From assembly GCF_900113925.1 (NCBI RefSeq), contig NZ_FORD01000008.1:1-64000 (forward strand): a DNA stretch of 64,000 nucleotides, given 5' to 3'. Source of the stretch: Nitrosomonas sp. Nm34 (GTDB lineage: Bacteria > Pseudomonadota > Gammaproteobacteria > Burkholderiales > Nitrosomonadaceae). This document shows, piece by piece, positions 55,595-64,000 of this stretch (the stretch's first letter is position 1; the number at the start of each line of letters is the position of its first letter). The position numbers and the translations under genes are program-made. A model generated the notes under the pieces. That model saw only the letters and a list, made by a program, of their open reading frames with translations. It was not told the DNA's origin and made no database searches.

Positions 55595-58500
55595 TTACAG
55601 CCATACTTCATTGAATACTGGTTGCAATGCATTCATCACATCTTGAGAAATGATATTGCCTTCACCGCTTGGCACCTTATACGAAGACATGGCGGAAACT
55701 AACTGATCAACATGTTCCTTCAATAAGGAGGAAGAGTCAGCAGTGATCTGATCCAATTGGTAAGTGTTACCGCTATACCAGTTAGTTATTGTTAATTGAT
55801 CATCTGTGCCTGCTATATTTATCTGTAAGTTGCTCCCATTGCGGCTGAACCAAAGATTTTCAAAAGACACCTCAGTAATTCTTAAAACATCAAAACTTTT
55901 TACATCGGTATCATAATTATTGATAGTATCTTTCCCATCGGCAATTTTGAACAAATAAGTGTCGTTGCCGGCATCGCCTGTCAGAAAATCGTTGGCACCT
56001 GCGCCCCCGCTCAGCGTATCATCTCCAGCACCACCATACAGCATATCAGTGCCGTCACCTCCTTCCAGCACGTCGTTGCCATCACTTCCGGAGAGGGTAT
56101 CATTACCCGCACCACCCAATAAGGTATCATTGCCTGCCGCGCCATTCAGGCTATCATTGCCTTCCAGGCCGTCAATCGTATCATTGCTGGCAAAGCCGGT
56201 GAGGTTGTCAGCTCCTGCCGTACCCTGCAGTACTTTCTGTTTGACGGTGGTAACGTCCCAGCTGGTGCCATCACTGAACTCAATGGCATCCAGGACATAA
56301 GGGCCCACTCCATCCTGGTGAAAGTAGCTGTTGACGGTGATTCTTTCGCCGGTACTAGTCAGGGTCAGGTAGAGACTGCTGCTATCACGGCTTACTAAAA
56401 TATCACCAGGATTGATCCCTTGCATAAAGCGCAACACATCATGGCGGCCCACACCAGTGTCATAGTTATTGATGCTGGTGCTGCCATCTCCGGCAGCAAA
56501 TAAATAGGTATCATTGCCGGCATCGCCTGTCAGGGAATCGTTGGCACCTGCGCCCCCGCTCAGCGTATCATCTCCAGCACCACCATACAGCATATCAGTG
56601 CCGTCGCCTCCTTCCAGCATGTCGTTGCCATTACCACCAGACAGAGTGTCGTTACCCGCAGCACCCAATAAGGTATCGTTGCCTGCCGCGCCATTCAGGT
56701 TATCGTTGCCTTCCAGGCCGTCAATCGTATCATTGCTGGCAAAGCCGGTGAGGTTGTCAGCTCCGCTCGTCCCTTGCAGCGTTTTCTGCTTAACGGTGGA
56801 CACATCCCAGCTGGTACCATCACTGAACTCAATCGCATCCAGGACATAAGGACCCATTCCATCCTGGTAAAAGTAGCTGTTGACGGTGATTCTTTCGCCG
56901 GTACTAGTCAGGGTCAGGTAGAGACTGCTGCTATCACGGCTTACTAAAATATCACCAGGATTGATCCCTTGCATAAAGCGCAACACATCATGGCGGCCCA
57001 CACCAGTGTCATAGTTATTGATGCTGGTGTTGCCATCTCCGGCAGCAAATAAATAGGTATCATTGCCGGCATCGCCTGTCAGAAAATCGTTGGCACCTGC
57101 GCCCCCGCTCAGCGTATCATCTCCAGCACCACCATACAGCATATCAGTGCCGTCATCTCCTTCCAGCATGTCATTGCCATTACCACCAGACAGAGTGTCG
57201 TTACCCGCACCACCCAATAAGGTATCATTGCCTGCCGCGCCATTCAGGTTATCGTTGCCTTCCAGGCCGTCAATCGTATCGTTGCTGGCAAAGCCGGTGA
57301 GGTTGTCAGCTCCTGTCGTGCCCTGCAGTACTTTCTGTTTGACAGTGGTGACATCCCAGCTGGTACCATCACTGAACTCAATCGCATCCAGGACATAAGG
57401 GCCGGCTCCATCCTGGTAAAAGTAGCTGCCGACAGTAATTTTTTCGCCGGTACTAGTCAGAGTCAGGTAGAGATTGCTGCTATCACGCGTTACAGCTACC
57501 TCGCCAGGATTGATCCCTTGCATAAAGTGCAACACATCATGGCGGCCCACACCAGTGTCATAGTTATTGATGCTGGTATTGCCTTCGCCAGCGGCAAATA
57601 AATAGGTGTCGTTGCCGGCATCGCCTGTCAGAGAGTCGTTGGCACCTGCGCCCCCGCTCAGCGTGTCATCTCCGCTGCCACCATACAGCATGTCAGTGCC
57701 GTCGCCCCCTTCCAGCACGTCGCTGCCATTACCGCCAGACAGAGTATCATTACCCGCACCACCCAATAAGGTATCGTTGCCTGCCGCGCCATTCAGGTTA
57801 TCGTTGCCTTCCAAGCCGTCAATCGTATCGTTGCTGGCAAAGCCGGTGAGGTTGTCAGCTCCTGTCGTGCCCTGCAGTACCTTCTGTTTGACGGTGGTGA
57901 CATCCCAGCTGGTACCATCACTGAACTCAATCGCATCCAGGACATAAGGGCCGGCTCCATCCTGGTAAAAATAACTGCTGACGGTGATTTTTTCACCGGT
58001 ACCGGTCAGGGTCAAGTAGAGATTGCTGCTATCACGTGTTACAGCTACGTCGCCAGGGTTGATCTCTTCGAGGAAACGAAGCACATCATGGCGGCTAGTA
58101 CTGGTATCGTAATTATTAATGCTGGTGTTGCCCTCTCCGGCAGCAAATAAATAGGTGTCATTGCCGGCATCGCCTGTCAGAGAGTCGTTGGCACCTGCGC
58201 CCCCGCTCAGCGTATCATCTCCAGCACCACCATACAGCATATCAGTGCCGTCACCTCCTTCCAGCATGTCGTTGCCATTGCCGCCAGACAGCGTGTCGTT
58301 ACCAGCCAGACCACTCATCGAGTCATTGCTGGCAAAGCCGGTGAGGTTGTCAGCTCCGCTCGTCCCCTGCAGTGTTTTCTGCTTAACGGTGGCCACATCC
58401 CAGCTGGTGCCATCACTGAACTCAACCGCATCCAGGGCATAAGGGCCGGCTCCATCCTGGTAAAAGTAGCTGTGGACGGTGATTTTCTCGCCGGTGCTCT

Positions 58501-61500
58501 GCAAGGTCAGGTAGAGATTGCTACTATCACGGCTTACAGCTACCTCGCCAGGATTGATCCCTTGCATAAAGCGCAACACATCATAGCGGCCCACGCCTGT
58601 GTCATAGTTATTGATACTGGTGTGGCCTTCGCCAGCAGCAAATAAATAGGTGTCGTTGCCGGCATCGCCTGTCAGAGAGTCGTTGGCACCTGCGCCCCCG
58701 CTCAGCGTGTCATCTCCGCTGCCGCCATACAGCACGTCAGTACCGTCGCCTCCTTCCAGCATGTCGTTGCCATTGCCGCCAGACAGCGTGTCATTGCCAG
58801 CCAGACCACTCATCGAGTCATTGCTGGCAAAGCCGGTGAGGTTGTCAGCCTTGCTCGTGCCCTGCAGTGTTTTCTGCTTAACGGTGGCCACATCCCAGCT
58901 GGTGCCATCACTGAACTCAATCGCATCCAGGACATAAGGGCCGGCTCCATCCTGGTAAAAGTAGCTGTGGACGGTGATTTTCTCGCCGGTGCTCTGCAAG
59001 GTCAGGTAGAGATTGCTGCCATCGCGTGTTACAGCTACCTCGCCAGGGTTGATCCCTTCAAGGAAACGAAGCACATCATGGCGACCCACGCTGGTGTCGT
59101 AGTTATTGATGCTGGTATGGCCTTCGCCAGCGGCAAATAAATAGGTATCGTTGCCGGCATCACCTGTCAGAGAATCGTTGGCACCGGCGCCCCCGCTCAG
59201 CGTATCATCTCCAGCACCACCATACAGCATATCAGTGCCGTCACCTCCTTCCAGCATGTCATTGCCATTACCACCAGACAGAGTGTCATTGCCAGCCAGA
59301 CCGTTCATTGTGTCATTGCTGGCAAAGCCGGTGAGGTTGTCAGCCTTGCTCGTGCCCTGCAGCGTTTTCTGTTTCACGGCGGCCACATCCCAGCTGGTGC
59401 CATCACTGAACTCAATCGCATCCAGGACATAAGGGCCGGCTCCATCCTGGTAAAAGTAGCTGTGGACGGTGATTTTTTCACCAGTACCAGCCAGGGTCAG
59501 GTAGAGATTACTGCTATCACGGCTTACTAATACATCGCCAGGAGTGATCCCTTGCATAAAGCGCAACACATCATGGCGGCCCACACCAGTGTCATAGTTA
59601 TTGATGCTGGTGTGGCCTTCGCCGGCGGCAAATAAATAGGTATCGTTGCCGGCATCGCCTGTCAGAGAATCGTTGGCACCTGCCCCTCCGCTCAGCGTAT
59701 CATCTCCAGCACCACCATACAGCATATCAGTACCGTCGCCTCCTTCCAGCACGTCGTTGCCATTGCCGCCAGACAGCGTGTCGTTGCCAGCCAGACCGTT
59801 CATTGTGTCATTGCTGGCAAAGCCGGTGAGGTTGTCAACTCCGCTCGTCCCCTGCAGTGTTTTCTGCTTAACGGTGGCCACATCCCAGCTGGTGCCATCA
59901 CTGAACTCAATCGCATCCAGGACATAAGGGTCGGCTCCATCCTGGTAAAAGTAGCTGTGGACGGTGATTTTTTCACCAGTACCAGCCAGGGTCAGGTAGA
60001 GATTACTGCTATCACGGCTTACTAATACATCGCCAGGAGTGATCCCTTGCATAAAGCGCAACACATCATGGCGGCCCACACCAGTGTCATAGTTATTGAT
60101 GCTGGTGTGGCCTTCGCCGGCGGCAAATAAATAGGTATCGTTGCCGGCATCGCCTGTCAGAGAGTCGTTGGCACCTGCGCCCCCGCTCAGCGTGTCATCT
60201 CCGCTACCACCATACAGCATGTCAGTACCGTCGCCTCCTTCCAGCACATCGTTGCCATTGCCGCCAGACAGCGTGTCATTGCCAGCCAGACCGTTCATTG
60301 TGTCATTGCTGGCAAAGCCGGTGAGGTTGTCAGCCTTGCTCGTGCCCTGCAGCGTTTTCTGCTTAACGGTGGCCACATCCCAGCTGGTGCCATCACTGAA
60401 CTCAATCGCACCCAGGACATAAGGGCCGGCTCCATCCTGGTAAAAGTAGCTGTGGACGGTGATTTTTTCCCCAGTACCGGCCAGGATCAGGCAGAGATTG
60501 CTGCTATCACGTGTTACAGCTACCTCGCCAGGATTGATCCCTTGCATAAAGCGCAACACATCATGGCGACCCACGCTGGTGTCATAGTTATTGATGCTGG
60601 TGTTGCCCTCTCCGGCAGCAAATAAATAGGTGTCATTGCCGGCATCGCCTGTCAGGGAATCGTTGGTACCTGCGCCCCCGCTCAGCGTATCATCTCCGCT
60701 GCCACCATACAGCATGTCAGTGCCGTCACCTCCTTCCAGCATGTCGTTGCCATTGCCGCCAGACAGCGTGTCATTGCCAGCCAGACCGTTCATTGTGTCA
60801 TTGCTGGCAAAGCCGGTGAGGTTGTCAGCTCCTGTCGTGCCCTGCAGTACTTTCTGTTTGACGGTGGTGACATCCCATCTGGTACCATCACTGAACTCAA
60901 TCGCATCCAAGACATAAGGGCCGGCTCCATCCTGGTAAAAATAACTGCTGACGGTGATTTTTTCACCGGTACCGGTCAGGGTCAAGTAGAGATTGCTGCT
61001 ATCACGCGTTACAGCTACCTCGCCAGGATTGATCCCTTGCATAAAGCGCAACACATCATGGCGGCCCACGCCTGTGTCATAGTTATTGATACTGGTGTGG
61101 CCTTCGCCAGCAGCAAATAAATAGGTATCATTGCCGGCATCGCCTGTCAGAGAATCGTTGGCACCTGCCCCGCCGCTCAGCGTGTCATCTCCGCTGCCGC
61201 CATACAGCATGTCAGTACCGTCGCCTCCTTCCAGCACGTCGTTACCATTGCCGCCAGACAGCGTGTCATTGCCAGCCAGACCGTTCATTGTGTCATTGCT
61301 GGCAAAGCCGGTGAGGTTGTCAGCTCCGCTCGTCCCTTGCAGCGTTTTCTGCTTAACGGTGGCCACATCCCAGCTGGTACCATCACTGAACTCAATCGCA
61401 TCCAGGACATAAGGGCCCATTCCATCCTGGTAAAAGTAGCTGTTGACGGTGATTCTTTCGCCGGTACTAGTCAGGGTCAGGTAGAGACTGCTGCTATCAC

Positions 61501-63256
61501 GCGTTACAGCTACCTCGCCAGGATTGATCCCTTGCATAAAGCGCAACACATCATGGCGGCCCACACCAGTGTCATAGTTATTGATGCTGGTGTTGCCTTC
61601 GCCAGCAGCAAATAAATAGGTGTCGTTGCCGGCATCACCTGCCAGAGAGTCGTTGGCACCTGCGCCCCCGCTCAGCGTGTCATCTCCGCTGCCGCCATAC
61701 AGCATGTCAGTGCCGTCGCCTCCTTCCAGCACATCGTTGCCATTACCGCCAGACAGAGTGTCATTGCCAGCCAGACCACTCATCGAGTCATTGCTGGCAA
61801 AGCCGATGAGGTTGTCAGCCCCGCTCGTCCCCTGCAGCGTTTTCTGCTTAACGGTGGTCACATCCCAGCTGGTGCCATCACTGAACTCAATGGCATCCAG
61901 GACATAAGGGCCGGCTCCATCCTGGTAAAAGTAGTTGCTGACAGTAATTTTTTCGCCAGTACTAGTCAGGGTCAGGTAGAGATTGCTGCTATTACGTGTT
62001 ACAGCTACCTCGCCAGGATTAATCCCTTCGAGGAAACGAAGCACATCATGGCGACCCACGCTGGTGTCGTAGTTATTGATGCTGGTGTGGCCCTCTCCAG
62101 CAGCAAATAAATAGGTGTCGTTGCCAGCATCGCCTGTCAGAGAATCGTTGGCACCGGCGCCCCCGCTCAGCGTATCATCTCCAGCACCACCATACAGCAT
62201 ATCAGTGCCGTCACTTCCGTCCAGCATGTCGTTGCCATCGCTTCCGGAGAGGGTATCATCACCCGCACCACCCAGTAAGGTATCGTTGCCTGCCGCGCCA
62301 TTCAAGCTGTCGTTGCCTTCCAGGCCATCAATCGTATCATTGCTGGCAAAGCCGGTGAGGTTGTCAGCTCCCACCGTGCCCTGCAGTACTTTCTGTTTGA
62401 CGGTGGCAACATCCCAGCTGATGCCATCACTGAACTCAATCGCATCCAGGACATAAGGACCCACTCCATCCTGGTAAAAGTAGTTGCTAACGGTAATTTT
62501 TTCGCTGGTACTAGTCAGGGTCAGGTAGAGATTGCTGCTATCGCGCGTCACAACCACCTCGCCAGGATTAATTCCCTCCATAAATTGCAGCACATCATAG
62601 CTTGTGCCTGTGTCATTGTTATCAATGGAAGTATTACCGTCGCCAGCAGCAAAGAGATAAGTATCGTTACCGTTATCACCTCTCAGGTGATCGTTTTCCC
62701 CCGTGCCACCACGCAAGATATCGTCACCATCACCCCCCATCAATAGATCGCGACCACTACCACCTTGAAGAATATCATTACCACTACTGCCAGCAAGAGT
62801 GTCATTCCCAGCACCACCATTTAGCATATCGTTACCGGTATAGCCGTTTAATACTATATCGCTTGGTTCGCTAAAAATGATGTCATCTTTACTACCGGCA
62901 GAGGTATCCCGTTCGATAATACTCACATTCAAATCCTGCAGGATGACATCTGCTTGCTTACCACCGACGCCTTCATCAATCCAATTTCGCAACAAATCAA
63001 GGCCATTCCAGCCATTTTGGGACAATATATGTCCCGCATATTTGTTCAGTTTGATTAAGTCTGCCAATGCAGAAACAGGATCTACCACTTTTTGATTATT
63101 AAGCAAAGAGTTCACCCTAGAAAAATCTACAGAAACTCCTGCCGTTTCAGTCACATTCAGGGTAATCTCATTCAAGTATGGTGAAAGGCGCGTCTGCAAG
63201 ACAAGACTTCCATATACACATTCATATAATATACGAAAAACATTGTCTAAAGCCAT
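55595..63256 (-). CDS. Giant RTX-type protein with 13 tandem modules
   Basis: 2553 residues, no Sec signal, as expected for type I secretion. Residues 1-125 are a unique N-terminus. At 125-219 come RTX nonapeptides (GGAGNDTLAG). Residues 220-2454 are 13 modules, each with a HCBP-related strand domain (HDVLRFMQGINPGEVAVTRD ... YVLDAIEFSDGTSWD) followed by RTX GGxGxDxLx repeats that bind calcium. A degenerate last unit and tail (residues 2455-2553, ending QPVFNEVWL) probably carry the secretion signal. No type I exporter (HlyB/HlyD) lies in the window. AAGGA precedes the ATG at 63256. Likely a surface or extracellular calcium-stabilised adhesin; no enzymatic domain is seen. Confidence 0.9.
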   Translation of the reverse strand: MALDNVFRILYECVYGSLVLQTRLSPYLNEITLNVTETAGVSVDFSRVNSLLNNQKVVDPVSALADLIKLNKYAGHILSQNGWNGLDLLRNWIDEGVGGKQADVILQDLNVSIIERDTSAGSKDDIIFSEPSDIVLNGYTGNDMLNGGAGNDTLAGSSGNDILQGGSGRDLLMGGDGDDILRGGTGENDHLRGDNGNDTYLFAAGDGNTSIDNNDTGTSYDVLQFMEGINPGEVVVTRDSSNLYLTLTSTSEKITVSNYFYQDGVGPYVLDAIEFSDGISWDVATVKQKVLQGTVGADNLTGFASNDTIDGLEGNDSLNGAAGNDTLLGGAGDDTLSGSDGNDMLDGSDGTDMLYGGAGDDTLSGGAGANDSLTGDAGNDTYLFAAGEGHTSINNYDTSVGRHDVLRFLEGINPGEVAVTRNSSNLYLTLTSTGEKITVSNYFYQDGAGPYVLDAIEFSDGTSWDVTTVKQKTLQGTSGADNLIGFASNDSMSGLAGNDTLSGGNGNDVLEGGDGTDMLYGGSGDDTLSGGAGANDSLAGDAGNDTYLFAAGEGNTSINNYDTGVGRHDVLRFMQGINPGEVAVTRDSSSLYLTLTSTGERITVNSYFYQDGMGPYVLDAIEFSDGTSWDVATVKQKTLQGTSGADNLTGFASNDTMNGLAGNDTLSGGNGNDVLEGGDGTDMLYGGSGDDTLSGGAGANDSLTGDAGNDTYLFAAGEGHTSINNYDTGVGRHDVLRFMQGINPGEVAVTRDSSNLYLTLTGTGEKITVSSYFYQDGAGPYVLDAIEFSDGTRWDVTTVKQKVLQGTTGADNLTGFASNDTMNGLAGNDTLSGGNGNDMLEGGDGTDMLYGGSGDDTLSGGAGTNDSLTGDAGNDTYLFAAGEGNTSINNYDTSVGRHDVLRFMQGINPGEVAVTRDSSNLCLILAGTGEKITVHSYFYQDGAGPYVLGAIEFSDGTSWDVATVKQKTLQGTSKADNLTGFASNDTMNGLAGNDTLSGGNGNDVLEGGDGTDMLYGGSGDDTLSGGAGANDSLTGDAGNDTYLFAAGEGHTSINNYDTGVGRHDVLRFMQGITPGDVLVSRDSSNLYLTLAGTGEKITVHSYFYQDGADPYVLDAIEFSDGTSWDVATVKQKTLQGTSGVDNLTGFASNDTMNGLAGNDTLSGGNGNDVLEGGDGTDMLYGGAGDDTLSGGAGANDSLTGDAGNDTYLFAAGEGHTSINNYDTGVGRHDVLRFMQGITPGDVLVSRDSSNLYLTLAGTGEKITVHSYFYQDGAGPYVLDAIEFSDGTSWDVAAVKQKTLQGTSKADNLTGFASNDTMNGLAGNDTLSGGNGNDMLEGGDGTDMLYGGAGDDTLSGGAGANDSLTGDAGNDTYLFAAGEGHTSINNYDTSVGRHDVLRFLEGINPGEVAVTRDGSNLYLTLQSTGEKITVHSYFYQDGAGPYVLDAIEFSDGTSWDVATVKQKTLQGTSKADNLTGFASNDSMSGLAGNDTLSGGNGNDMLEGGDGTDVLYGGSGDDTLSGGAGANDSLTGDAGNDTYLFAAGEGHTSINNYDTGVGRYDVLRFMQGINPGEVAVSRDSSNLYLTLQSTGEKITVHSYFYQDGAGPYALDAVEFSDGTSWDVATVKQKTLQGTSGADNLTGFASNDSMSGLAGNDTLSGGNGNDMLEGGDGTDMLYGGAGDDTLSGGAGANDSLTGDAGNDTYLFAAGEGNTSINNYDTSTSRHDVLRFLEEINPGDVAVTRDSSNLYLTLTGTGEKITVSSYFYQDGAGPYVLDAIEFSDGTSWDVTTVKQKVLQGTTGADNLTGFASNDTIDGLEGNDNLNGAAGNDTLLGGAGNDTLSGGNGSDVLEGGDGTDMLYGGSGDDTLSGGAGANDSLTGDAGNDTYLFAAGEGNTSINNYDTGVGRHDVLHFMQGINPGEVAVTRDSSNLYLTLTSTGEKITVGSYFYQDGAGPYVLDAIEFSDGTSWDVTTVKQKVLQGTTGADNLTGFASNDTIDGLEGNDNLNGAAGNDTLLGGAGNDTLSGGNGNDMLEGDDGTDMLYGGAGDDTLSGGAGANDFLTGDAGNDTYLFAAGDGNTSINNYDTGVGRHDVLRFMQGINPGDILVSRDSSSLYLTLTSTGERITVNSYFYQDGMGPYVLDAIEFSDGTSWDVSTVKQKTLQGTSGADNLTGFASNDTIDGLEGNDNLNGAAGNDTLLGAAGNDTLSGGNGNDMLEGGDGTDMLYGGAGDDTLSGGAGANDSLTGDAGNDTYLFAAGDGSTSINNYDTGVGRHDVLRFMQGINPGDILVSRDSSSLYLTLTSTGERITVNSYFHQDGVGPYVLDAIEFSDGTSWDVTTVKQKVLQGTAGADNLTGFASNDTIDGLEGNDSLNGAAGNDTLLGGAGNDTLSGSDGNDVLEGGDGTDMLYGGAGDDTLSGGAGANDFLTGDAGNDTYLFKIADGKDTINNYDTDVKSFDVLRITEVSFENLWFSRNGSNLQINIAGTDDQLTITNWYSGNTYQLDQITADSSSLLKEHVDQLVSAMSSYKVPSGEGNIISQDVMNALQPVFNEVWL
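55895..58090 (-). repeat. RTX gene, modules 10-13 (183 residues, 549 bp each)
   Basis: Four tandem long modules. They differ from the short type by two extra nonapeptides (TIDGLEGNDNLNGAAGNDTL). Successive copies match over long stretches at DNA level, for example the two runs near 56281-56500 and 56821-57050. Confidence 0.92.
58091..62050 (-). repeat. RTX gene, modules 2-9 (165 residues, 495 bp each)
   Basis: Eight tandem short modules with the variant linker DSMSGLAGNDTL or DTMNGLAGNDTL. The 495-bp period is exact across all eight, with no indels. Confidence 0.92.
62051..62599 (-). repeat. RTX gene, module 1 (183 residues, long form)
   Basis: First full module, of the long type, somewhat more diverged than the others (YDVLQFMEGINPGEVVVTRD). 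Placing a long module at this end and four at the other end frames the block of short ones. Confidence 0.88.
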
Positions 63257-63534
63257 TTTTTCCTTAATTAGTTATTTTGTTACTCACATAATTACTCACA
63301 ACTCTGCAATGCACTCTACTTTTTAAGGTGAATTTATCTCACTAGGAACCATCTTGAGTTATTGCTTAGAATTTACATCATAAAAAATTCTTGTATTTAA
63401 GTGGAACAACAAAATAAATTGCCATTAATGCTGTTCAATGATGAATTCATTGCCAAAGCATTATTTAGTGTTAACCAGATAATGGAGTATTGTTATACTG
63501 ATGAAGTTAAGTACGTGAAGTTAACTTATGCACC

Positions 63535-64000
63535 TTATCGCTTTGTTTTCCGCCATTCCCAAGGTGGAACTTGCTGAGCTTCAGGTAATCTCCATAACCC
63601 TACTCTTTTTTTCCTAGCTTGTTTTTCCAAAGCATAGAGGTTTTGATCTCTAGCATACTTCCGATATACCCAAGCTGCACCGATTTTTACCATTTCTGCA
63701 TTGACATCGATATCATCTATATAGACACGCCCAACTTTACGACCATAGCGATCAGTGTCTTTTACTTTGACGATTACAGTTTTACCGAAGACAATTCTAG
63801 ATAATTCCTGCTTAGCGCGAGTACCGTAAGGTTGTGCTGATTCTGGTGTATCAATCTCAGCTAGCCGTACCCTGATTTGCTGTTTTTGGTCATCAAGGAT
63901 AGTTATAGTGTCTCCGTCAGATACACCGACTACTCGTCCAATGTATTCCTGGGCTATTGCAGAAAACGGTAAAAGAACAAGGTACAGTAAGAATAGAAAT
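63535..64000 (-). CDS. Secreted thermonuclease (SNase family), 5' end beyond the window
   Basis: Frame open from the right edge (63999) to a TAA ending at 63535, 154 residues visible. It starts inside a signal peptide (FLFLLYLVLLPFSAIA) and continues QEYIGRVVGVSDGDTITILD, RVRLAEIDTPESAQPYG, DRYGRKVGRVYI and GAAWVYRKYA. The SNase catalytic Arg (RVRLAEID), Glu (TPES) and Arg (DRYGR) are all present. It cleaves DNA and RNA with calcium, and is exported. It runs toward the RTX gene on the same strand with a 278-bp gap (63257-63534) that shows nothing else. Confidence 0.9.
   Translation of the reverse strand, partial: FLFLLYLVLLPFSAIAQEYIGRVVGVSDGDTITILDDQKQQIRVRLAEIDTPESAQPYGTRAKQELSRIVFGKTVIVKVKDTDRYGRKVGRVYIDDIDVNAEMVKIGAAWVYRKYARDQNLYALEKQARKKRVGLWRLPEAQQVPPWEWRKTKR

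Noticed and set aside
55895-62599. Regular repeats that at first sight resemble a CRISPR or satellite array, with many plus-strand frames rich in Pro, Ser and Leu
   Set aside because: Period is 495/549 bp in frame with one open minus-strand gene; there are no short repeats with unique spacers. The plus-strand frames are antisense shadows of the RTX modules.
1-64000. rRNA, tRNA, riboswitch or prophage
   Set aside because: No cloverleaf, conserved rRNA stretch, known riboswitch core or phage structural gene was recognised on either strand.

Overview
The window reads as a chromosome segment of a betaproteobacterium, most likely a Nitrosomonas-type ammonia oxidiser (order Nitrosomonadales). This is inferred from gene content and protein flavour (ftsK-lolA-rarA order, dapA-bamC pair, clpB, zapE, paired bacterioferritins, CrtC/AttH-type ABC cluster). 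No rRNA, tRNA or amo/hao gene is present to prove it. Coding density is moderate, and many intergenic gaps hold repeats or gene debris.

Layout. 1-1.1 kb: the end of an IS5-type element abuts a 5'-truncated flavin amine oxidase, followed by an EmrE-type SMR exporter. 1.1-5.5 kb: histidine decarboxylase, a DUF2780 exported protein, a THUMP-domain protein and a CapA-like protein. 5.6-10.2 kb: the core block rarA-lolA-ftsK on the minus strand. 10.4-16.4 kb, minus strand: an exported ankyrin protein, a DUF2182/DUF1326/SDR/DUF938 cluster, a MntA-HepT toxin-antitoxin pair and an exported hypothetical protein. 16.6-22.3 kb: a fragment resembling a DNA methyltransferase N-terminus, a three-gene ABC exporter/lipocalin operon, and a frameshifted DUF2278/lamin-tail gene. 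22.3-29 kb: an ISL3 transposase remnant, a Mut7-C protein, PolX, a DUF533/TerB-like protein, a hemerythrin, a KGG-type small protein and a small lipoprotein with a clear terminator. 29-35.5 kb, minus strand: bamC, dapA, clpB and an FMN glutamate-synthase-like protein. 36.5-46.5 kb: an RRM protein, a TolB-like propeller, an M1-M28-PDZ peptidase fusion, an LEA14-like lipoprotein, two complementary bacterioferritins, a cupin and a membrane pseudokinase. 47-55.3 kb: a methyltransferase, an unusual SF1 helicase with RelE-like and ankyrin parts, a membrane-tethered periplasmic-binding protein, zapE and an alpha/beta hydrolase. 55.6-63.3 kb: one giant RTX-type protein of 2553 residues built from 13 near-identical modules. 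63.5 kb-end: the 3' part of a secreted thermonuclease gene.

Two things tie the window together. First, a roughly 100-bp element with about 20-bp terminal inverted repeats occurs at least seven times between genes, in both orientations, and looks like a MITE or palindromic dispersed repeat. Second, tandem duplication recurs at many scales: 8 bp x4, 15 bp, 39 bp in the TerB-like gene, 51 bp in ftsK, and 495/549 bp in the RTX gene. The most unusual loci are the helicase with its orphan duplicated 3' end, the RTX array, the split-function bacterioferritin pair, the pseudokinase and the M1-M28-PDZ fusion. All functional statements rest on reading translated sequence and recalled family motifs; no search was run.
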